From the NCBI GenBank assembly GCA_040905965.1, contig JBBDQP010000066.1, forward strand, positions 1 through 29,728: a stretch of 29,728 nucleotides of DNA. Reading direction: 5' to 3'. The notes beneath the pieces are model-generated. The model was given only the letters and a program-made list of their open reading frames with translations. It was not told the DNA's origin and ran no database searches. A program made the translations under genes and the position numbers. Below are positions 1 to 7,595 of the stretch, piece after piece (position 1 is the stretch's first letter; each line of letters begins with the position of its first letter). The DNA comes from DATHWB01 sp040905965 (lineage in GTDB: Bacteria; Actinomycetota; Acidimicrobiia; Spongiisociales; ZC4RG35).

Positions 1-25
1 CGGCGAGGAGGAGGACGCCGCCAGG

Positions 26-87
26 GGCGTCATGGGCCGGAGAGACCGCCTCATTGTTTCGGCGACGCCCCACTAGCGTCGGGGACC
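26..87 (+). repeat. Copy 1 of a 62-nt promoter-bearing repeat
   Basis: This block ends directly at the start codon of the EamA gene and matches 28089-28150 at 51 of 62 positions without gaps. Conserved cores are AGAGACCGCCTCA (41-53), TTTCGGCGAC (57-66) and CACTAGC (71-77). It contains the -10-like TAGCGT (74-79), 8 nt before the ATG at 88. The arms GGCGTC (26-31) and GACGCC (64-69) could pair here, but the pairing is not kept in the other copy, so a DNA-level function fits better than an RNA structure. Bases 1-25 upstream hold nothing that could be assigned. Confidence 0.8.
74..79 (+). promoter_or_regulatory. Likely leaderless -10 box of the EamA gene
   Basis: TAGCGT matches the actinobacterial TANNNT -10 pattern and lies 8 nt before the ATG at 88, the spacing expected if transcription starts at or next to the start codon. 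No convincing -35 is visible. The paired repeat copy keeps this box as TAGCAT at the same distance from its own ATG. Confidence 0.55.
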
Positions 88-966
88 ATGTCCCCCGGGG
101 TTCGCTTCGTCCTCCTCGCCGCCGTGCTGTTCGGCACCACCGGCACGGCCCAGGCGTTGGGTCCGGATGACGCCCACCCTCTCACCGTCGGGGCGATGCG
201 GCTGCTGATCGGCGCCGCCGGGCTGATCACGGTGGCAGCGATGCGAGGCCGGTTACGGGAGGCAATGGCGGTCGAACGCCGCTGGCTGGCGCTGGGGATG
301 CTGGGAGTGGCCGGGTACCAGGTGACCTTTTTCGGCGGGGTGCGGTTGGCCGGCGTCGGGGTCGGAACGCTGCTGACGATCGGGTCGGCGCCAGTGTTCA
401 CCGGGATCGCCGCACGCCTGATCACCGGTGAGCGGCCCATCCGGGCTTGGTATCCGGCCACCGGGCTCGCAGTCGTCGGTTTGGCCCTGATCGCCGACCT
501 GGGCGGCTCGCCTGACCCGCTGGGAGTCGTCCTTGCCCTCGGGGCGGGTGCCTCGTACGCCATGTTCTCGGTGGGATCGGAACGGGTGATCCGAGCCTCG
601 GCCCCGGTGCCGGCGATGGCGGTGGTGTTCGGTGGAGGTGCCGTCCTCCTGCTTCCGGTGCTAGCGGTAGGAGATCTGAGTTGGGTCGCCAGCGGACGCG
701 GGATGGGGTCGGCGTTGTGGCTAGGGCTGATTGCCACCACCGCCGCCTACGTCTTCTACGGGAAGGGGTTGGCGATCACGCCCGTGACGACGGTCGCAAC
801 ACTGGTGCTCGCCGAGCCGATCACCGCGCTCGTCCTGGCGACGGTGGTGCTCGCCGAGCCCCTCACACTGACGTCGCTGGCCGGTGCGACGCTCGTCACG
901 ATCGGTCTCCTGATCCTGTCCCGCCGTTCATCCAACGGCCACCCCACGGTCAATCCGACCCCTTAG
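88..966 (+). CDS. EamA/DMT-family membrane transporter
   Basis: A 292-residue, very hydrophobic protein with about ten predicted membrane helices arranged as two EamA repeats (roughly residues 5-138 and 146-282), the standard length and layout of drug/metabolite transporters. Family members export amino acids, metabolites or drugs across the cytoplasmic membrane; the substrate cannot be read from the sequence. The short C-terminal tail after the last helix is polar. The ATG at 88 is preferred because it directly follows a TANNNT box and because the first helix begins within the first residues. There is no good Shine-Dalgarno sequence, consistent with a leaderless mRNA. The gene converges on the M24 peptidase gene, with 71 bases between the stops. 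Confidence 0.85.
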   Translation: MSPGVRFVLLAAVLFGTTGTAQALGPDDAHPLTVGAMRLLIGAAGLITVAAMRGRLREAMAVERRWLALGMLGVAGYQVTFFGGVRLAGVGVGTLLTIGSAPVFTGIAARLITGERPIRAWYPATGLAVVGLALIADLGGSPDPLGVVLALGAGASYAMFSVGSERVIRASAPVPAMAVVFGGGAVLLLPVLAVGDLSWVASGRGMGSALWLGLIATTAAYVFYGKGLAITPVTTVATLVLAEPITALVLATVVLAEPLTLTSLAGATLVTIGLLILSRRSSNGHPTVNPTP

Positions 967-1037
967 TTTCCGCGCCGTTCCTCGTTCTCGTGCGAGAAAC
1001 CCGCCATATAGGTGGTGCCGAACCCAGGGTTTGCGTT

Positions 1038-2489
1038 TCAGGTGCGGTGGAGCCAGGAGGGTTCGGCGCAGAGGGATTCGATCTTGTCTGGATCGGTGGG
1101 GACGGCAGAGGTGAGATTCTCGTGGCCGTCTGCGGTGATGAGAATGTCGTCTTCGATGCGGATGCCAATCCCCAGAAACTCCTCCGGGATGCGGTGGGTG
1201 ATCTTCTCCGCCGCCTCTTTCTCCTCCTCCTCGGCCTTCCGCGCCTCGGCAGTCCCCAACAGGATGCGCCGTTCGGTCCAGGCGTCGAGGTCGTGTTCCA
1301 GCAGCGTGAACTCGACCTCCGGGTGGTCCGGTGCCACGTAGATGCCCGGCTCCACCGTGAAGACCATCCCCGGTTCGAGCGGACGGTGCATCCCGGCGGT
1401 TCGGTACGAACCGGCATCGTGGACGTCGAGACCCAGCCAGTGACTGGTGCCGTGCATGAAGAACTGGCGATACAGGTGCATCCCGAGAATGTCCGGGGCC
1501 GAGCGAGGGATGAGCCCGAGATCGGCGAGGCCGTCCGCCAGCACCGCGGTGGAGGCGTCGTGGCATTGACGCAGGGTGGCCCCGGGGCGGGAGGCGGCGA
1601 TGCCCGCCCGCTCGGCGGCCAACACCACGTCGTAGAGGGCCCGCTGCGGAGCACTGAACCCGCCGTTGGCAGGGAAGGTCCGGGTGATGTCGGAGCTGTA
1701 CATGTCGACTTCTGCGGCGGCGTCGATGAGGATCAGATCCCCGTCCTCGATCAGCCGGTCATTTTCGATGTAATGCAGGACGATGGCGTTCGGCCCCGAC
1801 GCCACGATCGACGGGTACCCGTCCCGGGGCGACCCGGCCTCCCGCCAGATGTACTCCATCGCCGCCTGCACCTGGTACTCGTAAAGTCCGGGACGGGCGA
1901 ACCGCATCGCCTCGCGATGGCCTTCCGCCGAGAGAGAGCAGGCAGCGCGCAGGCTCTCGATCTCCGACTCCGACTTTCGTAGTCGCTGATCGGCGAGGAC
2001 GATCCCCACATCGTGGACAGCGACCGGAACGACCCGCCCGAAACGTTCGAGCTGGGATCGGGCGGTGTCGAGCAGCCGGCCGATCGAAGCGTCGTGATCG
2101 GGTTTGCCGAGCCGGTAGAACAGTGTGTCCCTGCCCTGCATGAGGCGGCTGAGTTCGTTCTCGAGCTCGGAGATCTCGTAGGCGACGTCTGCGCCGTAGC
2201 GCTCCTTCGCCCCTTCGACGCCCACCCGGTATCCCGTCCAGATCTCCATCTCGGGATCGCGGGGACGCACGAAGAGATGGAAGTCTCCGTCGGGATGACC
2301 TGGCACCAGCACACACACCGCATCGGGCTCCCCGAAGCCGGTGAGGTAATGGAAGTCCGAGTCCTGCCGGAACACATGGTGTACGTCGTCGTTGCGAACC
2401 GTCTCTGCGGCGGCAGGCACGACTGCGATCGAGCGGTCACCGATGGTCTCGGCGAGGGCGGTGCGATGGTCTTTGAAGCGGTCCGACAT
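1038..2489 (-). CDS. M24-family Xaa-Pro aminopeptidase (aminopeptidase P type)
   Basis: A cytoplasmic metallopeptidase that removes the N-terminal residue preceding proline. The 483-residue protein has an AMP_N domain (about residues 1-140) followed by a pita-bread catalytic domain. The five metal ligands are visible: two Asp in IDAAAEVDMYSSDITRTFP, His in MHGTSHWLGLDVHD, Glu in VFTVEPGIY and Glu in IRIEDD. An extra charged segment of about 45 residues, rich in Glu, Lys and Ala, lies between the VEPG and IRIEDD motifs. The ATG at 2489 was chosen over one 60 bases upstream because AAAGG sits at Shine-Dalgarno distance and because it removes an overlap with the upstream gene. It is last in a four-gene same-strand run. 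Confidence 0.88.
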   Translation of the reverse strand: MSDRFKDHRTALAETIGDRSIAVVPAAAETVRNDDVHHVFRQDSDFHYLTGFGEPDAVCVLVPGHPDGDFHLFVRPRDPEMEIWTGYRVGVEGAKERYGADVAYEISELENELSRLMQGRDTLFYRLGKPDHDASIGRLLDTARSQLERFGRVVPVAVHDVGIVLADQRLRKSESEIESLRAACSLSAEGHREAMRFARPGLYEYQVQAAMEYIWREAGSPRDGYPSIVASGPNAIVLHYIENDRLIEDGDLILIDAAAEVDMYSSDITRTFPANGGFSAPQRALYDVVLAAERAGIAASRPGATLRQCHDASTAVLADGLADLGLIPRSAPDILGMHLYRQFFMHGTSHWLGLDVHDAGSYRTAGMHRPLEPGMVFTVEPGIYVAPDHPEVEFTLLEHDLDAWTERRILLGTAEARKAEEEEKEAAEKITHRIPEEFLGIGIRIEDDILITADGHENLTSAVPTDPDKIESLCAEPSWLHRT

Positions 2490-2523
2490 GGAGCCTTTCG
2501 GGGTCTGAGCGAAGTGTGCCAGA

Positions 2524-3447
2524 TCAGCCGGCGGGTGCCAGCCGGACAATCAGCGGGGCGTGGTCCGATCCGAGTCGCGGTCCCAACCGACGGTCGGTCG
2601 TGACCAGATGCTCGCTGTGAAGCAGGTGGTCGATCTGGACTCGCACCAGTGGGTTGCCGTCGATCGGGAACGAAGGCTGCAATCCGAAGCCGCGGGTCGA
2701 ATCGCGAAAACCGGTCTCGGACACGAACGAGCGCCACGCCTGGGACCACTGGGTGGCGTTCAGGTCACCGGTCACGATCGCCGGGCCGGTCGTCGCCGCC
2801 GCCCATTCGGCAGCCCATCCGAGTTGGGCGTTGCGGATGGCGGCACGCTCCGCCGTGATCGGTGAGAGCGGATGGATCCCGAGGATGTGGACCGGTCCGT
2901 CACCCAGGTCGATCACGACTTCGACCGCCCGCGGCTCGGCCGAGGCGAAACCGAACGACTCGAACGATGACCCGGCCGGGGCGAGGACCATCGTCGAGAA
3001 GATGAGACCGGGCTGTCCGACGGAATACAACTCGTACCCGAGGTCGGCGAGGACCGCCGCCTCCTCCCACAGGCGGGTCGTCTCATGAAGAAACACCACA
3101 TCGGGGGCGGTCCGTCCGATGTAGTCGAAGACACCCGCTCTGGCCTCGTTGGCGGCCCGGACGTTGAACGACATCACCGTGAACGGATCGCCGTCGGCAA
3201 CAGCAGACCCCGCCGGGGGGACCCACAACATCCCGACCAGCCCGGCGTTCAGCAACCCAACGGCGAGCACCGCACTTCCCGTCTTGCGCCATCGCCCGAC
3301 GATGAACGCCAGGCCGAGCACGGTGGCAACCACCGCGTACTGGGGTCGAAAGTTCGACAGCAGATCGAAGCCCCACCACCACCCGCCGGCAAAGCCGGCG
3401 AGGGCAGCGGTCGACACGACAAGTGCCGGAACCACGAGGAGGATCAC
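2524..3447 (-). CDS. Membrane-anchored endonuclease/exonuclease/phosphatase (EEP) family protein
   Basis: A 307-residue protein with about three hydrophobic helices in the first 78 residues, then an EEP (DNase I-like) domain. Motifs seen in order are MSFNVRA (Asn), FLHETT (Glu), GIHPLSPI (His), GDLNATQW (Asp/Asn), IDHLL and GSDHAPLIV, so the metal-dependent phosphodiesterase/phosphatase site looks intact. The catalytic domain probably lies outside the membrane, but its side and substrate (nucleic acid, phosphoinositide or other phosphoester) are not decidable. The start is GTG at 3447, one base after the stop of the HLD-II gene, which suggests translational coupling. It lies between haloalkane dehalogenase and aminopeptidase genes. 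Confidence 0.82.
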   Translation of the reverse strand: MILLVVPALVVSTAALAGFAGGWWWGFDLLSNFRPQYAVVATVLGLAFIVGRWRKTGSAVLAVGLLNAGLVGMLWVPPAGSAVADGDPFTVMSFNVRAANEARAGVFDYIGRTAPDVVFLHETTRLWEEAAVLADLGYELYSVGQPGLIFSTMVLAPAGSSFESFGFASAEPRAVEVVIDLGDGPVHILGIHPLSPITAERAAIRNAQLGWAAEWAAATTGPAIVTGDLNATQWSQAWRSFVSETGFRDSTRGFGLQPSFPIDGNPLVRVQIDHLLHSEHLVTTDRRLGPRLGSDHAPLIVRLAPAG

Positions 3448-3448
3448 G

Positions 3449-4300
3449 TCAGTCGAGACCCCGGAGGAACGAGGCCACCGCCCGTCCGATCTCGGGCCCC
3501 GAATCCTCCTGGATGAAGTGCGTTCCGGCGACGGTCACTTCCTGCTGGTTCGGCCAACTCCGACAAAACTCACGCTGCCGACCGACCAGGATCGACCCAG
3601 GATCGGCGTTCACGAACAGCTTCGGCACGTCAGACCGGCTGAGCCACTCGGAGTAGTCCGACACGATGACGGACACGTCGGCCGGTTCGCCCCCGATCGG
3701 GATCTGGCGGGGCCAGGTGAGTGTGGGTCGACGGCTCTCGCCCCCGTCGAGATACGGGCGCCGGTACTCGTCATGCACCGCGGCAGGAAGCGGTTCGAGC
3801 ACAGATGCCGGGAGGATCCGTTCGACGAAGACGTTCTTCTCGAGGATGATCGTCTCACCCGCCTCGCCGCGCATCGCCTCGAAGATGCCCCGGGAGCCCT
3901 CTGGCCAGTCCGACCATTCCACCGGCATCACGATCGTCTCCATGTAGGCGATCGCCCTCACGGCAGGGCGGTGACGGTTGGCCCAGTCGAAGCCGAGCCC
4001 GCCTCCCCAATCGTGAACGACCAGGGTGACCTCTTCGGAGACCCCCAGTGCGTCGAGAAATGCGTCGAGGTACCGCCGGTGGTCGACGAACCGGTATTCG
4101 CCCTCCACCTTCTCGGAGTCTCCCATCCCGATCAGGTCGGGGGCGATGCATCGTCCGAGACCGTCGAGTTCGGGTATCACCTTGCGCCACAGGAACGACG
4201 ACGTGGGGTTGCCATGGAGAAAGACGATGGGCCGTCCCTCTCCGGTTTCGGTGTATGCCATTTCGGCATCGAGCACTTCGACGAACTGCTTTTCGGTCAT
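3449..4300 (-). CDS. Haloalkane dehalogenase, HLD-II subfamily (DhaA/LinB-like)
   Basis: An alpha/beta hydrolase that cleaves carbon-halogen bonds of haloalkanes to give alcohol and halide. The 283 residues contain the HLD-II signature HGNPTSSFLWR. The predicted Asp-His-Glu triad is D97 in VVHDWGG, E121 in YMETIV and H261 in GTHFIQED; the halide-binding pair is N31 and W98. The segments around CIAPDLIGMG and LPIAGEPA-like IPIGGEPAD match DhaA closely from memory. The ATG at 4300 is preferred over one 51 bases upstream because the extra 17 residues are not homologous to the family. It lies 47 bases after the HLD-I gene and is followed almost directly by the EEP gene. The natural substrate is unknown. 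Confidence 0.88.
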   Translation of the reverse strand: MTEKQFVEVLDAEMAYTETGEGRPIVFLHGNPTSSFLWRKVIPELDGLGRCIAPDLIGMGDSEKVEGEYRFVDHRRYLDAFLDALGVSEEVTLVVHDWGGGLGFDWANRHRPAVRAIAYMETIVMPVEWSDWPEGSRGIFEAMRGEAGETIILEKNVFVERILPASVLEPLPAAVHDEYRRPYLDGGESRRPTLTWPRQIPIGGEPADVSVIVSDYSEWLSRSDVPKLFVNADPGSILVGRQREFCRSWPNQQEVTVAGTHFIQEDSGPEIGRAVASFLRGLD

Positions 4301-4347
4301 GGACCCGACGCTACCCGCCCCGCAGCGGGTGGAATGACCCGCTCGGC

Positions 4348-5220
4348 TCAAAGCCAGGCGATCAGCGCTCCCGCCAGTTCCACACCTGCATCTTCCTGAA
4401 CGAAATGTCCGGCACGGGTGATCGTCCGGTGCGGTTGTCCGCGAGCACCCGGCATCATCTTTTGGAAGGGCCGCTCTCCGCCGGCGGTGATCGGATCACT
4501 GTCGCTGAACAGCGTCAGAACCCCTCCTTCCCAAGAGCTGAGCGTCTGCCAGGCCCTCCGATTGGCTTCAGCTTCGGGGTCGTCAGGCCGTGTCGGCACG
4601 AGCGACGGCATCGCTCTCGGGGCAGCCTTGAAACGTTCGTCGGGGAAAGGAGCGTCGTACGCGGCGATCGTTTCAGGGGTGAGCGGGTTGACCACCCCCC
4701 CGGCCACGATCGAGCCAACGGCGAACTCGGGGGAGGTCCGGGCAAATTCCTGCCACGCCAAGAAGGCATCCGACATCGTCTGATCTCCGGTCGGCAGGCC
4801 GGTATTGGACACCACCAGACGGGAGAATCGTTCTGGACGGTTCGCCAGGATCCGCAGGCCGATGAGACCGCCCCAATCCTGACCGAACAGCGTCACGTCG
4901 TCGACTTCCATGGCATCGAACCACCCGGTCATCCACGCCACGTGCCCGGCAAACGTGTGGTCGACGATCGAAGCCGGCTTGTCGGAGCGACCGAAACCGA
5001 CCAGGTCGGGAGCGAGTACTCGAAGTCCTGCGGCAACGAGCGGCGGAATCATCTTGCGATAGAGATAGGACCACGTCGGTTCACCATGCATGAGGAGCAC
5101 GACCGGGCCGGCTCCGACGTCGACCGTGAAGATGCCCACTCCGCCGACCTCCACTCTCCGGGTGGGGAAGTCGAAGCCGAGAGCTTCGAATCGATGTTCG
5201 GGGGTTGTCAGTAGGTCCAT
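4348..5220 (-). CDS. Haloalkane dehalogenase, HLD-I subfamily (DhlA/DmbB-like)
   Basis: A second, clearly different haloalkane dehalogenase of 290 residues. It carries the HLD-I signature HGEPTWSYLYRKM, the nucleophile D115 in GQDWGG, the acid D242 in FSDSDPIT after the cap domain, and H272 in GHFVQED, giving an Asp-His-Asp triad. W116 and the cap tryptophan W156 are candidates for halide binding. The protein ends soon after the final helix, so it is compact but complete. It is the first gene of the four-gene run 5220-1038, and its ATG follows TACCGT (5227-5232, minus strand) by 6 nt, so it may be leaderless. It is divergent from the cation exchanger gene. Confidence 0.88.
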   Translation of the reverse strand: MDLLTTPEHRFEALGFDFPTRRVEVGGVGIFTVDVGAGPVVLLMHGEPTWSYLYRKMIPPLVAAGLRVLAPDLVGFGRSDKPASIVDHTFAGHVAWMTGWFDAMEVDDVTLFGQDWGGLIGLRILANRPERFSRLVVSNTGLPTGDQTMSDAFLAWQEFARTSPEFAVGSIVAGGVVNPLTPETIAAYDAPFPDERFKAAPRAMPSLVPTRPDDPEAEANRRAWQTLSSWEGGVLTLFSDSDPITAGGERPFQKMMPGARGQPHRTITRAGHFVQEDAGVELAGALIAWL

Positions 5221-5226
5221 CCGTCG

Positions 5227-5232
5227 ACGGTA
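5227..5232 (-). promoter_or_regulatory. Likely leaderless -10 box of the HLD-I gene
   Basis: On the minus strand TACCGT fits TANNNT and ends 6 nt before the ATG at 5220. No purine-rich ribosome-binding site lies in the short remaining leader. Confidence 0.4.
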
Positions 5233-5277
5233 CCAAGGCCGCTCGAACCGAACGGCGGACTCGGGCCCTCGATCGTT

Positions 5278-5283
5278 TACGGT
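5278..5283 (+). promoter_or_regulatory. Likely leaderless -10 box of the cation exchanger gene
   Basis: TACGGT fits TANNNT and lies 8 nt before the GTG at 5292. This supports that start over an ATG-like codon 87 bases upstream, which would overlap the divergent dehalogenase gene. Confidence 0.45.
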
Positions 5284-5291
5284 ATCCCGCC

Positions 5292-6239
5292 GTGGATCTG
5301 TCCCTCGTCTCCGTGCTGCAGGTCGTCGGCGGGTTGGTGCTTCTCACCTTCGCCGCCGACCGCCTGGTGCTGGCCGCCGCCCGTCTGTCCCGACGGTCGG
5401 GGCTGTCGCCGGTCCTCATCGGGGCAGTGGTGGTCGGTCTGGGCACATCGCTCCCCGAAATGCTGGTCTCGGGTCTCGCCGCCGCCGAGCCGAACGGGAT
5501 GGACCTGGCGCTCGGCAACATCGTCGGGTCGAACATCGCCAACGTCGCCCTCGTCCTCGGACTGAGCGTCGTCCTCTCCCCGATCGTCGGTCAGGGCCGG
5601 ATCCTGCGCCGCGAAGGGGGTCTCATGCTGGCCGGGATGCTGGCTCTCGTCGCATTCGCCTGGAACGGAGTCCTGACGCTCCCGGAGGGCACATTCCTCG
5701 GCGTCGGGCTGTTGGTGTCACTCACCCTCCTGGTGATCTGGTCCTCGCAGGAAGGAGCGGCTGACATCGAGCTCGACGAGATCGGCGGGGACGAGGACAT
5801 CAGAGCCGGAGTCGAGATCCTCTTCGGAATCGGATCGCTCGGCATCACGCTGCTCGGCGCCCGACTCCTCGTCACCGGTGCCGAGGAAATGGCGCTCGAG
5901 TTGGGAATCTCCGAGGCTCTGATCGGGCTGACGCTGGTGGCGGTCGGGACCTCGCTGCCGGAACTCGCCACGGCGCTGGCGGCGGCACGACGCAAGGAGA
6001 ACGACCTGGTGCTGGGAAACGTCCTGGGGTCGAATCTCTTCAACGCCCTCGGCGTGGGGGCCGTCACGGGAATCGTCGGGAACGGGGCACCATTCGTCGA
6101 GGACTTCGGGCCGAGCCTCGTCGTGATGATCGGGGTCGCGGTACTGGCCGGAGTGCTGGCCACGATCGGGAACCGACTGGATCGCTGGCAGGGAGCGGTG
6201 CTGATCGCCTCCTACCCGGTCCTGCTGTTCCTCATCTGA
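5292..6239 (+). CDS. CaCA-family sodium/calcium (cation) exchanger
   Basis: A 315-residue inner-membrane antiporter with about ten helices in two inverted repeats. Both alpha repeats are intact: GLGTSLPEMLVSG followed by GNIVGSNIANVALVLG in the first half, and AVGTSLPELATAL followed by GNVLGSNLFNALGV in the second. These hold the acidic and polar residues that bind Ca2+ and Na+ in this family. An acidic cytoplasmic loop (about 157-172, rich in Glu and Asp) separates the halves. The GTG at 5292 was chosen because the first helix follows at once and a TACGGT box precedes it by 8 nt; an earlier start would put a basic, unrelated tail in front. It converges on argH with 6 bases between. Confidence 0.87.
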   Translation: MDLSLVSVLQVVGGLVLLTFAADRLVLAAARLSRRSGLSPVLIGAVVVGLGTSLPEMLVSGLAAAEPNGMDLALGNIVGSNIANVALVLGLSVVLSPIVGQGRILRREGGLMLAGMLALVAFAWNGVLTLPEGTFLGVGLLVSLTLLVIWSSQEGAADIELDEIGGDEDIRAGVEILFGIGSLGITLLGARLLVTGAEEMALELGISEALIGLTLVAVGTSLPELATALAAARRKENDLVLGNVLGSNLFNALGVGAVTGIVGNGAPFVEDFGPSLVVMIGVAVLAGVLATIGNRLDRWQGAVLIASYPVLLFLI

Positions 6240-6245
6240 CGAGCT

Positions 6246-7595
6246 TCACAGCAGTCTGCGCAGCGCCTCAGTCTGTCGATGGACCGACTCAACCGATCCT
6301 CCCCCCTGCGAAACGCGACGGCGGACCGAGTCTTGAACGTCGATGCGGCCAAGGTCGGACTCCTCGAAGCGGGGGTCGGCGGCGGCCAGGTCGGCCGAGG
6401 TGGCGGTGTCGAGCGCCCGCTCGTCTGCCACCAGCAGTGCGACGAGCCGACCGACGGCGTGGTGCGCCTCGCGAAAGGGAACGCCCCGTTCGACGAGCGC
6501 CTCGGCCAGGTCGAGAGCGGTCACCCAGGGTGAAGCGGGCGGAGGGTCGAACTCGGCCGACCCCAACATCGCCGTCAGCGCAGCGAGGGTCCCGCCAAGC
6601 AGGTCGTCGGCGGCGAACAGGTAGGACTTGTCCTCCTGCAGGTCCCGGTTGTACGTGAGGGGAAGCCCCTTCTGGAGGGTGAGGATCGAAGTGAGCGCCC
6701 CGATGGCACCTGCGGTCCGCCCCCGAGCCAGTTCGGCGATGTCAGGGTTCTTCTTCTGTGGGAGGGCAGAGCTGCCGGTCGTGAAATCGTCGCCGAAGCG
6801 AACCCAGCCGAATTCGCTGCTCGACCAAAGGACGAGCTCTTCGGAGAGTCGAGAGAGATGGACCATCGCCTGGGTTGCGCACCAGATGTGCTCGGCGACG
6901 AGGTCGCGTGAGCCGACGGCGTCCATCGAGTTGGCGAACACCACGTCGAAGCCGAGCGCCCGAGCCGTGTTCCCCGGCTCGATGGGGAGGCTGGACCCCC
7001 CGCCGGCGCCTGCTCCCAACGGCGAGACTCCCAGCCGTCCGGCCAGGTCCTCGAAACGCGACCGATCGCGCAGCGCCATCCACGCATACGCCAGCAGATG
7101 GTGACCGAGCGGGACCGCCTGAGCCTGTTGGAGGTGGGTGTAGGAGGGAACGATCGTCTCGGCGTGCTGTTCGGCGAGTCCCGTCAGCGTGTGAGCAAAC
7201 TCGGTGAGTTGACGCTGCCGTTCCGTTGCCATCCTCCGCATGTAGAGCCGGACATCGAGCGCCACCTGGTCGTTGCGGGAGCGTCCGGTGTGGAGCGTGC
7301 GTCCGACGTCGCCCACGACTTCGATCAGACGACGCTCGACCGCCGAGTGGACATCCTCGTCCGTGTCGAGAAATACGAACGACGAGTCCTCTGCCTCGGC
7401 GAGGATCGTCACCAGACCCTCGATGAGTCTCCCGACATCATCGAGGGGCACCAGCCCGACGTCGCCCAACATCGAGACGTGGGCCATCGAGCCGCGTATG
7501 TCGTCGGGGAGCAGCCGCCGGTCGTCGTCGGTGACGGTGTACTCCCAGAGGACCCGGTCCGGCTCAGAGCCGAACCGCCCACCCCAGAGGGTCAC
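6246..7595 (-). CDS. argH: Argininosuccinate lyase
   Basis: This cytoplasmic enzyme splits argininosuccinate into arginine and fumarate, the last step of arginine synthesis. The 449 residues match the usual length of the fumarase/aspartase superfamily member. Visible motifs are an N-terminal LWGGRF, the substrate segment GRSRNDQVALDVRLYMR, and the signature GSSALPQKKNPD, in which Leu replaces the more common Met. Its ATG overlaps the argG stop by 4 nt. It is last in argR-argG-argH, and its end nearly touches the convergent exchanger gene, leaving no room for a separate terminator. Confidence 0.96.
   Translation of the reverse strand: MTLWGGRFGSEPDRVLWEYTVTDDDRRLLPDDIRGSMAHVSMLGDVGLVPLDDVGRLIEGLVTILAEAEDSSFVFLDTDEDVHSAVERRLIEVVGDVGRTLHTGRSRNDQVALDVRLYMRRMATERQRQLTEFAHTLTGLAEQHAETIVPSYTHLQQAQAVPLGHHLLAYAWMALRDRSRFEDLAGRLGVSPLGAGAGGGSSLPIEPGNTARALGFDVVFANSMDAVGSRDLVAEHIWCATQAMVHLSRLSEELVLWSSSEFGWVRFGDDFTTGSSALPQKKNPDIAELARGRTAGAIGALTSILTLQKGLPLTYNRDLQEDKSYLFAADDLLGGTLAALTAMLGSAEFDPPPASPWVTALDLAEALVERGVPFREAHHAVGRLVALLVADERALDTATSADLAAADPRFEESDLGRIDVQDSVRRRVSQGGGSVESVHRQTEALRRLL

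Noticed and set aside
26..69. A structured RNA (riboswitch or attenuator) in the repeated 62-nt block
   Set aside because: The GGCGTC/GACGCC pairing of copy 1 is lost in copy 2 without compensating changes, and a -10 box lies at the downstream end, so the block is probably not transcribed from its own promoter.
985..998. Hairpin TTCTC-GTGC-GAGAA between EamA and the M24 gene as a terminator
   Set aside because: The stem is only 5 bp and no T-tract follows on either strand.
681..1982. A 433-residue plus-strand open frame overlapping EamA and the M24 gene
   Set aside because: It runs out of frame through one real gene and antisense through another, with no recognisable motif.
4301..4351. Longer N-terminus of the HLD-II dehalogenase
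   Set aside because: The extra 17 residues do not resemble the family and would nearly close the gap to the HLD-I stop; ATG at 4300 fits the known N-terminal length.
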